Position numbers and translations under genes: made by a program
In this document: positions 1-7,291 of the stretch, in pieces
Layout: the number at the start of each line of letters is the position of its first letter
Position numbering within the stretch: the first letter of the stretch is position 1
The notes under the pieces: model-generated
Told to the model about the DNA's origin: nothing
Database searches by the model: none
The model's input: the letters and a program-made list of their open reading frames with translations, nothing else
IMG/VR virus record: IMGVR_UViG_3300017934_000002
Coordinates: 1-40,048 of that record
Source of the DNA: a virus
Direction: 5' to 3' (one strand)
Length of the DNA: 40,048 nt

Positions 1-116
1 CAACGTAGACCATAATCCGCTCCTGGAATGCTCTCATCCCGCCGTTTTTCAACCGATGGACCCTGGAATCCACTCATCGAATCGGCTCGAACCTGCCCGG
101 CTTCGCATGCTTCAAA
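1..116. repeat. Left copy of a 116-bp exact terminal repeat
   Basis: The first 116 bases are identical to the last 116 (39933-40048). The simplest reading is that the contig is a closed circle of 39932 unique bases and the overlap is an assembly artefact. A true terminally redundant linear genome is the alternative. Genes and the boundary repeat at 18-68 run across the join without interruption, which favours a circle or circular permutation. Confidence 0.95.
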
Positions 117-340
117 GCCTGCGTAACGCGCGCTGCCTGCGCCAAGAATCGGGGAGTTTTGCGAAAACGAATCGGCGGCCCCCAGTTCGCGGGATCAGCG
201 ACGGCTGCGGCAAACATCCTAACTATCGCGTCCATTACCCGCCATGCGAGTGCTTCAGGAGAATCGAGGCCAGCATCGAAACAGGCTTGCTGAAAGATCC
301 GTTCGCTCCAGAACTCGCGCGCAAAATCAGAATCGCTCAT
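74..340 (-). CDS. Hypothetical protein, 88 aa, downstream of the transglycosylase
   Basis: Unrecognised soluble protein that begins MSDSDFAREFW. The ATG at 340 overlaps the TGA of the transglycosylase gene as ATGA, so translation is probably coupled. An upstream in-frame Met gives a Cys/Gly/Ser-rich extension that I reject because it lies inside the previous gene. The sequence has an acidic N-terminus, a central helix-like stretch and a basic C-terminus ending KPGRFEPIR. It is the last gene before the boundary repeat at 18-68. Function unknown. Confidence 0.65.
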   Translation of the reverse strand: MSDSDFAREFWSERIFQQACFDAGLDSPEALAWRVMDAIVRMFAAAVADPANWGPPIRFRKTPRFLAQAARVTQALKHAKPGRFEPIR

Positions 341-861
341 CGTGTCACCGCCAGCACTACTAGACCCACTCCCAAAGCAGCAAGAGCAAGCCAAGCTCCA
401 GTAGAAAGCTGTCCGGTAGAAAACTGGGAATAGTCAAACGCGCCCGTGTCTTCCCCGACGACCGACGCGGAAGAAACGGAAGGCGCGGACACGTCGCCAG
501 ACAAGGCCAAGACCTTTTGAGCGTACCCCGCCCCGGCTGGAATGTTTCCCGGTCCTGCATTGTACGCCGCTAAGGCGGTATCCCAGTCTCCGAACTGGTT
601 GTAGAGCTTGGAAAGGTAGGACAGCCCGCCCTGTACGTTCTGGGTCAAATCGTGCGGATCGACTCCCAGATCCGAGGCCGTACCGGGCATCAGTTGCATA
701 ACCCCGATTGCGCCCTTGGGAGAGACCGCCGATTGGTTGAACCCGGATTCAGTCTGAGCGACCGCCAAGGCCAAGGAAGGAGGCACTCCGTACCCCGGCG
801 CCATGCTCGATATCAGGTCTTGCACCGAAGATGAGGAGCCGAGACCGCGCAAGGAGTACAT
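337..861 (-). CDS. Lytic transglycosylase (SLT domain) with C-terminal membrane anchor
   Basis: A lysozyme-like soluble-lytic-transglycosylase domain fills residues 12-110. It contains the catalytic Glu38 in TESGFNQ, the GAIGVMQLMPGTA motif and the AAYNAGPG motif, all diagnostic of the family that cleaves the MurNAc-GlcNAc bond of peptidoglycan. After a Ser/Val-rich linker, residues 150-174 form one transmembrane helix ending in Arg. The N-terminus MYSLRGLG matches the Met-Tyr/GLG start of several other membrane proteins here, suggesting a shared targeting or assembly signal. The likely role is local wall opening by a virion- or membrane-bound enzyme. Overlaps both neighbours by 1-4 bases. 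Confidence 0.93.
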   Translation of the reverse strand: MYSLRGLGSSSSVQDLISSMAPGYGVPPSLALAVAQTESGFNQSAVSPKGAIGVMQLMPGTASDLGVDPHDLTQNVQGGLSYLSKLYNQFGDWDTALAAYNAGPGNIPAGAGYAQKVLALSGDVSAPSVSSASVVGEDTGAFDYSQFSTGQLSTGAWLALAALGVGLVVLAVTR

Positions 862-983
862 CAGCGTCTCTCCGAATCCTTCAAACGCGCATTTTCGCTG
901 AAGGCCATGCGGATCAGCAGGACCGCCAAGACGAGCGCCGGAAATCCAACACAGCCGACCAGGAAAAGGCCCGCTTCGCTCAT
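861..983 (-). CDS. Small single-span membrane protein, 40 aa
   Basis: Starts MSEAGLFLVG and has one hydrophobic helix (residues about 5-27), then a short charged tail ending KDSERR. Its ATG overlaps the previous stop as ATGA, and GGGGAAGAC upstream supplies a Shine-Dalgarno. It sits directly before the transglycosylase gene, where phages often keep holin-like genes, but the size and location are the only support for that role. Confidence 0.6.
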   Translation of the reverse strand: MSEAGLFLVGCVGFPALVLAVLLIRMAFSENARLKDSERR

Positions 984-1321
984 GTCTTCCCCTGCCCTTC
1001 CCGAAGCCAATAATCGTCCGTGTGTCTTATGTTTGCCGGATAGCGCCGCAACATCATACGAACGTACCGTCGAAGTCGAAAAATATAGTGCGATGCGACC
1101 GAAGGCTTCCCATGCCGCCGCTTCACGCTTTCCCCTTGCCCTTCCCCGCACAGAGGGCAATTGACGTGCAAATGCCGACAGAGTTCTGGGCGCGGGCCAC
1201 TATCCGGCGGCGGTATCGGGAGCGCTCGTCTCCAGAAGTCTGCCAGCCATGCCCGGAAGCCATAGCCGAGCGCAAAGCCGGAAATCACGGCAATAGGCAA
1301 AAGCCAAAGAGCTTCTTGCAT
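980..1321 (-). CDS. Membrane protein with a CPLC zinc-knuckle-like segment, 113 aa
   Basis: An N-terminal transmembrane helix (residues 2-22, MQEALWLLPIAVISGF) is followed by a proline-rich stretch, a HVNCPLCG segment and a basic C-terminal half (FRLRRYVRMMLRRYP). The ATG at 1321 is chosen over upstream in-frame Mets because AAGGATTGACG lies just before it and a 27-codon gene ends there. Function unknown; topology predicts a basic cytoplasmic domain. Confidence 0.6.
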   Translation of the reverse strand: MQEALWLLPIAVISGFALGYGFRAWLADFWRRALPIPPPDSGPRPELCRHLHVNCPLCGEGQGESVKRRHGKPSVASHYIFRLRRYVRMMLRRYPANIRHTDDYWLREGQGKT

Positions 1322-1323
1322 CG

Positions 1324-1407
1324 TCAATCCTTCGGAATCGTCTTCCCGCGCAATTTCACGAGCGCCGCTTGAGCCAGGAACTTCAGAGCCGCCCAAACAG
1401 TTCTCAT
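1324..1407 (-). CDS. Tiny amphipathic peptide gene, 27 aa
   Basis: Encodes MRTVWAALKF then LAQAALVKLR and a short Lys-rich end. The start overlaps the stop of the 82-aa gene upstream as ATGA, and its stop lies 3 bases before the next start, the same spacing as the rest of the operon. The sequence looks like an amphipathic helix. Coupling and tight packing are the support; the product itself is unrecognised. Confidence 0.45.
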   Translation of the reverse strand: MRTVWAALKFLAQAALVKLRGKTIPKD

Positions 1408-1652
1408 GCCGCCGCCTTTTCGCGCAACGCGATTTCAACCACGCGGTTCAAGGGAAGCAGGTAGTACGATCCATCTGGTTTGATCACGTGCAGGTCCAAT
1501 CCATCGGACACCAGCCGGTTATCCGGCGCATACGCTTCCCGGTGTCCATCCCGGTACGTCACTTCAATGAAAGAGTAGATTCGCCGCGCCACAGCCCGAT
1601 TATACGGCTTTTTCGACGTGGGGAGGCTCGGAAACTTCGCTGATCGGTTCAC
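1404..1652 (-). CDS. Hypothetical small protein, 82 aa
   Basis: Contains IEVTYRDGHREAYAPDNR and a second beta-rich half (VIKPDGSYYLLPLNRVVEI), so probably a small beta domain. The ATG at 1652 overlaps the end of the fibre gene by 53 bases. A GTG about 60 bases in is an alternative start that removes a basic leader and leaves the conserved-looking part. It ends EKAAA, produced by the AAGGCGGCGGCATGA junction shared by many genes here. Confidence 0.6.
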   Translation of the reverse strand: MNRSAKFPSLPTSKKPYNRAVARRIYSFIEVTYRDGHREAYAPDNRLVSDGLDLHVIKPDGSYYLLPLNRVVEIALREKAAA

Positions 1653-3198
1653 AAGCAGTACTAGGACGCCGCTTCACGCCCCGGAGAATCACTTCCACCC
1701 CCGCCACGTACGCCTGAATCGTAATTGAACAAGCGACCGTGGCGACCACGGCCGCGGAGTCGGTGACTTGCACCGTGAAGGTAAAGACGCCGTAGGTCGT
1801 AGGCGTGCCCGAGGCGACCCCCGTGGCCGCGACCAAGGAAAGGCCCGGAGGCAGCGCCCCGGCTGAAATTGCAAACGTGTACGGAGGCGTTCCCCCGGAA
1901 GCCGTAAAAGTGTGGCTGTACGGCTGTAGCAGAAGCCCGCCAGGGGGATTGTTGCAGGAAGGTACCAAGGGAGGGACGAGTGGAGCGAAGAGAAAGAAAA
2001 GCGCATCGACGAACCCTGGCAGGAAAGCGGCCAAACGTCCCAGAACAGATCCGATGCGCCAATTCGGCAGCGAGAAAGCCTGCCCAGGAAATACGAAACC
2101 GGGTGGCGTCGGATCGACCAGGAAGTCATAAACCGTGCTAGTGGTCCATCCCAAAAGCGGGTTTGCGCTCTGCGCCACGCGAACCTGATTCGCCCCATAT
2201 GCCGGGTCCGTGGGTTGGACAAAAATCACGTACCAGAGCGCTCCATCGAAGGCAGCGGCGGGATATGGCGCAGTTCCATCGAACACGTTATAGGACGCTG
2301 CATCGACCCCCGGCGCCGCCAATTCGGTCCAGACCGGAGCGTTCAAAGGCGTACCGACATAAACGCTCACATAGCCTGGTATCGGCCCTGGCAGGCTGCG
2401 TATGACGGGCATGAGAATCGTGTTGTTCCCAACCGCTGGAGTAAGGCCGAAATACAGCAGATCGACCGGCAGCGCGCCTTGACCTGGAAAGTCGAAAAAC
2501 GAACCTAGACCGCCGCCCGACAAAAACTGCTGGTAGAAAAATCTGTCAGTCCACCCAGGCGTAAACGGATCGGTCAAAGCGAAGAAAATGTGCAGGGTAT
2601 CTGCGGCATCCATGACCGCCGGCAGCACATTGTTGAAAGAACCGATATTGGCGCCCGAACCGGCCCATCCAGGTAAGGCTTCCACATTCGTCTCAAGATC
2701 GACAATCGAAGACCATGCGCCTCCGCTGAACACATAGGCGCCCAGCCGGCTTGGAACGCCCGGCAGCGCGGTGGTATCTTCCACCAGGAGCACCAAGTCT
2801 CCGCTGGATCTTCGATATAAACCGAAAAGCGCATCTGGAGACGGAGCGCCCGCACCTCCAAAGGGAGCGCCCCAAGTCTCGCCAGCCAAATCGAAATTGC
2901 GCAGAATGACCGGAGCGCTTGCGCCCGGCGACGGCAGAAGCGCAATTGTGAGAGTGTTGGCTCCATCCCAAGCGAGACATTGAGCGTCGTAGAGCGCATT
3001 TGGCTCGTTAGCCGCATCGAGTTGGGTCCATGAGACCCCGCCATCGGTCGATTTCCAGACCTGTACGTCTTGCTGAACAGGCGGATAAACAATGACCGTG
3101 AATAGGTTTCCACCATGACGAAAGACCCCAGGATCACCCGCCCCAGGTTGCGGCATTCCAGTCGGACTCAAATTGCCGATCTGAGACAGGAGCATCAA
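1600..3198 (-). CDS. Beta-propeller/Ig-domain fibre-like protein A, 532 aa
   Basis: The first 390 residues are a repetitive beta-rich region with sialidase-like elements (KSTDGGVSWTQLD is an Asp-box type repeat), consistent with a propeller. Residues about 400-505 are a putative-Ig (He_PIG-like) domain with GGTPPYTFAISAGALPPGLSL. The end is GVEVILRGVKRRP, similar to the C-termini of the beta-rich proteins at 8585-11196. The Ig region is a near-copy of the one in the next gene upstream. Likely an adhesion or receptor-binding component of the particle. Starts 4 bases inside the upstream gene. Confidence 0.75.
   Translation of the reverse strand: MMLLSQIGNLSPTGMPQPGAGDPGVFRHGGNLFTVIVYPPVQQDVQVWKSTDGGVSWTQLDAANEPNALYDAQCLAWDGANTLTIALLPSPGASAPVILRNFDLAGETWGAPFGGAGAPSPDALFGLYRRSSGDLVLLVEDTTALPGVPSRLGAYVFSGGAWSSIVDLETNVEALPGWAGSGANIGSFNNVLPAVMDAADTLHIFFALTDPFTPGWTDRFFYQQFLSGGGLGSFFDFPGQGALPVDLLYFGLTPAVGNNTILMPVIRSLPGPIPGYVSVYVGTPLNAPVWTELAAPGVDAASYNVFDGTAPYPAAAFDGALWYVIFVQPTDPAYGANQVRVAQSANPLLGWTTSTVYDFLVDPTPPGFVFPGQAFSLPNWRIGSVLGRLAAFLPGFVDALFFLFAPLVPPLVPSCNNPPGGLLLQPYSHTFTASGGTPPYTFAISAGALPPGLSLVAATGVASGTPTTYGVFTFTVQVTDSAAVVATVACSITIQAYVAGVEVILRGVKRRPSTACEPISEVSEPPHVEKAV
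1670..1975. repeat. Imperfect direct repeat encoding the Ig module (copy in protein A)
   Basis: About 300 bp match 3266-3571 closely, with scattered synonymous and some non-synonymous changes. The repeat encodes the C-terminal Ig module and the VAGVEVILRGVKRR end. Boundaries are approximate. Confidence 0.85.
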
Positions 3199-4526
3199 AA
3201 TGTCCTAGGAACATGGGGAGGCTCTTCTATTTCGCCAACCGGTTCCAAACAGGTATCAGGACGCCGTTTCACGCCCCGTAGGATGACTTCTACTCCCGCC
3301 ACGTACGCCTGAATCGTGATTGAGCAAGCCACCGTGGCGACCACGGCCGCAGAGTCGGTGACTTGCAGGGTAAAGGAGAAGACGCCGTAGGCCGTAGGAG
3401 CGCCCGAGGCAATGCCAGTCAGAGGGTCCAACGAAAGGCCCGGAGGCAGCGCGCCCGCCGAAATAGCGAACGTGTACGGAGGCGTGCCCCCCGCAGCCGT
3501 AAAGGTGTGGGTGTAGGGCTGTAGCAGCAGGCCGGAAGCAGGGCTGTTGCAGGAAGGTATCAGGGGAGGGATGCCCAGCCCGAACGCAACCACCTGGACA
3601 GTATCGGGGATCTGGGAGGTTTGGAGCGTCCAGGCGATGCCATCGGGAGAGGTAAGGACATTTTGACCGCCCCCCGAACTGTATCCCACCGCCACAAACT
3701 CAGTTCCCGACCAAACCACCGAATGCAGGCCGGTATCGACGACCACGACCGGGGCGACTTGCCGAGTCCAGGTGATGCCATCGGGCGAAGTCATGACGGC
3801 CGGCTGTACTGGCGTCGGAGGCGAATTGGGAGATCCTACGGCGACATACAGCCCGGCGCCATACGCGATTCCAAGCCAGGAGACCCGCGGAACCGTAACC
3901 GGCGTAACCTGAGGGGTCCAAGTGACGCCATCCGGCGAAGTCATGGCTTGATGGTTTAGACCTGAACTCGCCAGCGCTACGAATTGACCGTTTGCAAAGC
4001 AGACCGCGCTCCAGTCCCGCACAGGGCCGGGAACGGCCTGTGGAGTCCAGGTGACCCCATCGGGAGAAGTCGCCACCATGGCTCCGCTTCCCACCGCCAC
4101 CAGAGCGGAAGGACCGGCAGGCCCGGCGCAGATGGATTGAAAAGAATTGCCGCCGGTGACAACCGTGGCCGTCTGGGTCCAAACCGTTCCATCGGGAGAA
4201 GTGACGACTACGGCGCCGCCGAATGTAGCATCGTCGATGGCTACAAACAGCCCAAGCGGAGCGCTGAAGCATACCGCGACAAATTCGCTGTTGGGCTGCG
4301 GGATGGCGTACCCCGTCCATGCCGCTCCATCGGGAGACGTCATCGCAATTTGCGTACTTCCGCCCGCATCGAAGCACAGCGCCACAAACGTGCTCAACGC
4401 GAAAGTAAGGGCGAAGCCACCGCTCGGATCGGTGGGAGAGGCGCGCAAGGTCCAGGTAACCCCGTCCGGGGAGCTTTCGACCTGGTTGGCCCCGCTCGAA
4501 AAGTTTCCGAGAGCGACAAAGGGCAT
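3195..4526 (-). CDS. BNR/Asp-box beta-propeller with Ig domain, fibre-like protein B, 443 aa
   Basis: Seven or more copies of SPDGxTWT occur at roughly 40-50 residue spacing through the first 310 residues. These are the Asp-box repeats of BNR/sialidase-like propellers. Residues about 315-415 form a He_PIG-type Ig domain, followed by VEVILRGVKRRP. Catalytic residues of a true sialidase are not evident, so a carbohydrate- or surface-binding role is more likely than hydrolysis. It is paired with protein A and shares its C-terminal third, indicating duplication or module exchange. Confidence 0.8.
   Translation of the reverse strand: MPFVALGNFSSGANQVESSPDGVTWTLRASPTDPSGGFALTFALSTFVALCFDAGGSTQIAMTSPDGAAWTGYAIPQPNSEFVAVCFSAPLGLFVAIDDATFGGAVVVTSPDGTVWTQTATVVTGGNSFQSICAGPAGPSALVAVGSGAMVATSPDGVTWTPQAVPGPVRDWSAVCFANGQFVALASSGLNHQAMTSPDGVTWTPQVTPVTVPRVSWLGIAYGAGLYVAVGSPNSPPTPVQPAVMTSPDGITWTRQVAPVVVVDTGLHSVVWSGTEFVAVGYSSGGGQNVLTSPDGIAWTLQTSQIPDTVQVVAFGLGIPPLIPSCNSPASGLLLQPYTHTFTAAGGTPPYTFAISAGALPPGLSLDPLTGIASGAPTAYGVFSFTLQVTDSAAVVATVACSITIQAYVAGVEVILRGVKRRPDTCLEPVGEIEEPPHVPRTF
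3266..3571. repeat. Imperfect direct repeat encoding the Ig module (copy in protein B)
   Basis: Partner of 1670-1975. The propeller parts of the two proteins differ while this module is conserved, as expected if it is the attachment end and the propellers are exchangeable binding heads. Confidence 0.85.
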
Positions 4527-4527
4527 A

Positions 4528-4896
4528 TCAAGCCAGATTCGTTACGTCCACCATCAGCGAAGACCCCGCAGGACAGAACAGTTCAGGCTCCAGCGCCAGT
4601 CCCGGACCGGACTTCGTAAACACGCCCGCAGGTACCCAGACCCCGCCATACGTCAGATGCGTTCCGAAGGCATCCCGGAAACGGACGCCCAAGACCCCGC
4701 TTGGGTCGATCACTTCGATGGATCGGATTCGATACTCCACGTCCTTTTCCAGTTGCAAAGGGACGTTCAGAAACGATTGGCCCGGAAGAAGGCCAGGCGT
4801 CAAAGACGGCGTGTTGCTCCGGTCGAACGAGTACACGAATTCCTCATCTGTGAAGCCGGGAGGCGTCGGATAGGCGAATTGAGGACGGTAAGGCAT
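4528..4896 (-). CDS. Beta-rich structural-type protein, 122 aa, short paralogue of the 162-aa protein
   Basis: Begins MPYRPQFAYPTPPGFTDEEF and is homologous to the protein at 9474-9962 (NYRPQFA...GFHDEEF). Both carry LQLE.D...R.R/.ARG. in the middle and PEL/IxCPAGSxxM near the end. The start at 4896 follows from that alignment and GAAGGGCAGACA upstream. The frame stays open upstream to 5064, so an N-terminal extension through the otherwise empty 4897-5085 stretch cannot be excluded. Likely a virion component of jelly-roll type (inference). Confidence 0.7.
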   Translation of the reverse strand: MPYRPQFAYPTPPGFTDEEFVYSFDRSNTPSLTPGLLPGQSFLNVPLQLEKDVEYRIRSIEVIDPSGVLGVRFRDAFGTHLTYGGVWVPAGVFTKSGPGLALEPELFCPAGSSLMVDVTNLA

Positions 4897-5085
4897 TGTC
4901 TGCCCTTCAGAATGCCACCAAATGGAGAGCTTGACAACCACGACGGCAGCGACGCCGTTTCCAGCGATGGGTCCAGGAAGCGCCCGAAATTCCAGGTACA
5001 AAACCATTACCCCACCCGTCCAAAGGGCCTTGTAGGGCTTCCCTTGCACCGGAAAAAGGCACAAACGGCGTATTCCAGGGTCCTT

Positions 5086-5412
5086 TCAGCTTTTCGGGGA
5101 AGGTTGGCAGGATTTCAGGAATGCGGGCACATCGCCGGTAATTCCAGGCTGTTTCATGCGTTCCGGCCGGTTTTTTCGGAAGTCCTCAAACGCCTGAAGC
5201 CGGTTAGCGATTCCCGCCATGTGGGACGGTGTACAGCCATCTTCCATCGCCAACCACTGATAGTAAGTAAGCATTCGAGCCGCCAAGCGGTCCCGCGCCC
5301 GGAACAGAATCAGCGGCTCATCCTCCGGTATCGGAATGCCGGTTACAGCATTCACAATGACCGGCTCCCCGTCTCGAATGTCGATTGCGTATTTCGGATC
5401 TATCGCCTTCAT
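5086..5412 (-). CDS. Hypothetical protein, 108 aa
   Basis: Starts MKAIDPKYAIDIRDGEPVIV. The first half carries beta-strand-like segments and PIPEDEPLILFRARDRLAARML; the second half is helical and basic. The ATG overlaps the HNH stop as TGATG. Soluble; its position after the HNH gene is the only functional clue. Function unknown. Confidence 0.65.
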   Translation of the reverse strand: MKAIDPKYAIDIRDGEPVIVNAVTGIPIPEDEPLILFRARDRLAARMLTYYQWLAMEDGCTPSHMAGIANRLQAFEDFRKNRPERMKQPGITGDVPAFLKSCQPSPKS

Positions 5413-5984
5413 CAGAACGGAACCTCCGATGCCCGCCCACCACGCCGACCGGAACGCGCTGCCGCCAATTTCGAGGCGAACTCGGAACGCTTGTGGCTGG
5501 GCGTGGCCCGGATCATGGCGACCGCATCGGAGACCTTCATAGTGGAAGTCAGGCCGGCATTCCGGTCAGAGCTTCCCACCCCGCCTTTTACTTTGCCCTG
5601 TGCGCGCGGTCTGATAGCTCCCACAGCCTGAACCCACTCCCCAAGGCTTGCAGCCCCGCCGCCCCTTGTCGGATTGAACTGGGCCGTTCTACGCCCCATT
5701 CTGGCCCGTTTCAGAGCATTGGAGTGATAACCGTTGCAGGACCGGCAAGTCCAGCAGAGGTTTTCCGGCTCGTTGTGGGATTCGTGGCCGTCCAGATGGC
5801 CCACCATGATCTGTTTCTTGGAGCCGCAGAATGCGCAGACTTTCGGGCCTTCGGGAGCGTTCCGGTTGGCCCGGTAGCGTTGCGCACGGTCTGTCAGATT
5901 GGGAACTTGCCGCGCGGAGTACTCCGTGACATGCAGGCCTTTGGAGCGGGTGACCGGACGGAATTTGACTACCACCAGGGGCAT
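5412..5984 (-). CDS. HNH-type endonuclease-like protein, 190 aa
   Basis: Zinc pairs CAFC (residues 50-53) and CRSC (80-83) flank a VGHLDGHESHNEPENL core. This is the layout of HNH-fold proteins common in phages (zinc ribbon, His-rich strand, Asn, second CxxC). The ATG at 5984 is preferred because GGAG lies 8 bases upstream; a longer frame runs to 6056 but that part overlaps a separate tiny ORF. The C-terminal half is basic with SDAVAMIRATPSHKRSEFASKL. It may be a homing-type or packaging-associated nicking enzyme; the activity is inferred from the family. Confidence 0.8.
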   Translation of the reverse strand: MPLVVVKFRPVTRSKGLHVTEYSARQVPNLTDRAQRYRANRNAPEGPKVCAFCGSKKQIMVGHLDGHESHNEPENLCWTCRSCNGYHSNALKRARMGRRTAQFNPTRGGGAASLGEWVQAVGAIRPRAQGKVKGGVGSSDRNAGLTSTMKVSDAVAMIRATPSHKRSEFASKLAAARSGRRGGRASEVPF

Positions 5985-5988
5985 ACGG

Positions 5989-6069
5989 CTACTCCAACGT
6001 ATCTTCCAGCAGCCACCACCAGAGATTGCCAGAGCAACCACCAAGAAAAAGCCCAAATAGCCACATCAT
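5989..6069 (-). CDS. Tiny hydrophobic peptide gene, 26 aa
   Basis: Encodes MMWLFGLFLGGCSGN then LWWWLLEDTLE, a very hydrophobic Trp-rich peptide. It lies between the stop of the 72-aa gene and the start of the HNH gene and fills the gap almost exactly. Its stop is 4 bases upstream of the HNH ATG, and that ATG's Shine-Dalgarno falls inside it. Reality depends on this packing alone. Confidence 0.35.
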   Translation of the reverse strand: MMWLFGLFLGGCSGNLWWWLLEDTLE

Positions 6070-6071
6070 CG

Positions 6072-6290
6072 TCAGGCCGCTTTCTTGCGCCGAGCCTTCG
6101 TCTTCACGGGCATATCTGTGCCCTGCCCCACCCACTTGCCGGTCTTCCGGTCCCATTGGTAGTCTCGCGGGCCGACGTACAGCAGCACGTTGTCATCATC
6201 GAGCGCCACACGGATCTTGACCGACCGGCCCAAGTCAAGAATCGGCAATACCCGGTCTTCAGTCTCGAAAACTTGCCTTGGCGTCTTCAT
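6072..6290 (-). CDS. Small basic-tailed protein, 72 aa, probably leaderless
   Basis: The N-terminal part is a small beta-like domain (ILDLGRSVKIRVALDDDNVLLYVGP), followed by a Trp/Lys region and a tail ending KTKARRKKAA. The ATG has no Shine-Dalgarno; TACAAT (6298-6303) stands 7 bases before it, matching the leaderless pattern elsewhere. It is the first protein gene after the tRNA. Function unknown. Confidence 0.65.
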   Translation of the reverse strand: MKTPRQVFETEDRVLPILDLGRSVKIRVALDDDNVLLYVGPRDYQWDRKTGKWVGQGTDMPVKTKARRKKAA

Positions 6291-6312
6291 GGGATTGATT
6301 GTACACCCTTGT

Positions 6313-6410
6313 TGGTGCGGGCGGCAGGACTCGAACCTACACCATTCTGCTTATCGAATGGCCTTCCGGCTTTTCATCCGGCGCCCTGATGCCAATTCGG
6401 GTACGCCCGC
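6313..6410 (-). tRNA. Class II (long variable arm) tRNA with encoded CCA and atypical anticodon arm
   Basis: The 98-nt minus-strand RNA folds with a 7-bp acceptor (GCGGGCG/CGCCCGC), discriminator A and encoded CCA. It has a 3-bp D stem with a Leu-like loop, a 6-bp variable arm (CCATTC/GAATGG) and a T arm GTAGG-TTCGAGT-CCTGC. The anticodon arm reads CCGG-ATGAAAAG-CCGG, giving an 8-nt loop (or 6 nt with an A-G closing pair), so the anticodon cannot be assigned safely. The only loop U would make it GAA, which does not suit a class II body. Expression is supported by the promoter at 6422-6451. Confidence 0.8.
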
Positions 6411-6421
6411 ACATGCCCCCA

Positions 6422-6451
6422 ATTCTACGCCCTCACTCCTGGAACGCGCAA
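6422..6451 (-). promoter_or_regulatory. Promoter of the tRNA: TTGCGC-N18-TAGAAT
   Basis: On the minus strand, TTGCGC (6446-6451) and TAGAAT (6422-6427) are separated by 18 bases. The initiation site would lie a few bases before the mature tRNA 5' end at 6410. The spacer holds the GTTCCAGGAGTG near-palindrome of the dispersed boundary repeat. A non-coding RNA using the same element shows that it is a promoter and not part of a coding sequence. Confidence 0.75.
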
Positions 6452-6518
6452 GAGCGTCTGAGTACCAGATGGGTGATTGGAAGACCAAAAAGCCTTGGAA
6501 GTGTTCCAAAGACCGTTC

Positions 6519-6743
6519 CTACTGCTTTAATGGCTCGGAGGATGCAAGGACCGCGCCATACTTCAGCCTCACGTCGGCCAAACGGGCTTCAGCGGCTAAC
6601 CGTTCCCTTCTCGCATCCGCCAAGCACGCTTGAGCCTCCAGCGCCCGCGCTTCAGCCTCCAGCGCCCCGCGACGGCAATAACGTAAAGCCCACAACGACA
6701 CCACGAAAGAGATCGCCGCAAAAATCAAGCTCACGCCGGCCAT
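6519..6743 (-). CDS. Membrane-anchored coiled-coil protein, 74 aa
   Basis: One N-terminal transmembrane helix (GVSLIFAAISFVVSLWAL) is followed by a Cys-Arg-Arg border and an Ala/Glu/Arg-rich coiled coil (about residues 26-62). The layout resembles spanin or holin-accessory proteins in general form, but no lipobox or recognised motif is present. Starts inside the end of the upstream gene. The 108 bases between its stop and the tRNA hold the promoter and a boundary repeat copy. Confidence 0.65.
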   Translation of the reverse strand: MAGVSLIFAAISFVVSLWALRYCRRGALEAEARALEAQACLADARRERLAAEARLADVRLKYGAVLASSEPLKQ

Positions 6744-7291
6744 GTAAACCCCTCGAAGATGGAAATGAGATAGTTCGGATCTCCCGTGGAGACGTTCGCC
6801 ACCGTCGTCGCCTTTGATCGCAGATCGGTTTCCGGCTTCAGGATGAAAGGCTTCTCAAACCGCATCGGAGGCCAAGCCACGCCGTTCTGACTCAACATGG
6901 GAGGTAAGGAGGTGCTGATCTGGTACAGACCCGCCAGGGGGTTACCCTGCAATGCCGTAACGCCGACTGGCGAATCCAGGTCCACAGTCCAAAGGATATC
7001 GCCGCGGCCTGGAACGAACCCCGCGCCAACATAGATCTGTAGCAACCCGCACAGCGCGAATTGCAGCCCCGCGGGAACGGAGTACTTGAGCACCTCGACC
7101 TGGTTGGCGCCTCCGAAAGCCGGCGCCGCGATTGAGCCGTAACGAAACACCGGCTCGGCCGATTCGGGCGGACAGAGCCAGGGATAGGGCCACTGATCGC
7201 GGTTGCGTTCGATCTGGTGAAGCGCGTGCATCTGCTTCACAGCTTCGGGTCCGGTAACGACGCGCCGATCACGCTCTCTCACTGGGGACAT
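6731..7291 (-). CDS. Beta-rich structural-type protein, 186 aa
   Basis: After a charged N-terminus (MSPVRERDRR), the sequence is dominated by short beta segments and prolines. Examples are VEVLKYSVPAGLQFALCGLLQIYV in the middle and a C-terminal KPETDLRSKATT...YLISIFEGFTWPA. GGAGGTGAGCGA gives a strong Shine-Dalgarno before the ATG. It belongs with the other beta-rich proteins encoded at 7279-11196 and is likely part of the particle. Unrecognised by family. Confidence 0.65.
   Translation of the reverse strand: MSPVRERDRRVVTGPEAVKQMHALHQIERNRDQWPYPWLCPPESAEPVFRYGSIAAPAFGGANQVEVLKYSVPAGLQFALCGLLQIYVGAGFVPGRGDILWTVDLDSPVGVTALQGNPLAGLYQISTSLPPMLSQNGVAWPPMRFEKPFILKPETDLRSKATTVANVSTGDPNYLISIFEGFTWPA

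Noticed and set aside
4147-5631. A 494-codon open frame on the plus strand
   Set aside because: Antisense to the propeller gene, the 122-aa and the 108-aa genes; composition is shadow-like and it crosses several well-supported genes.
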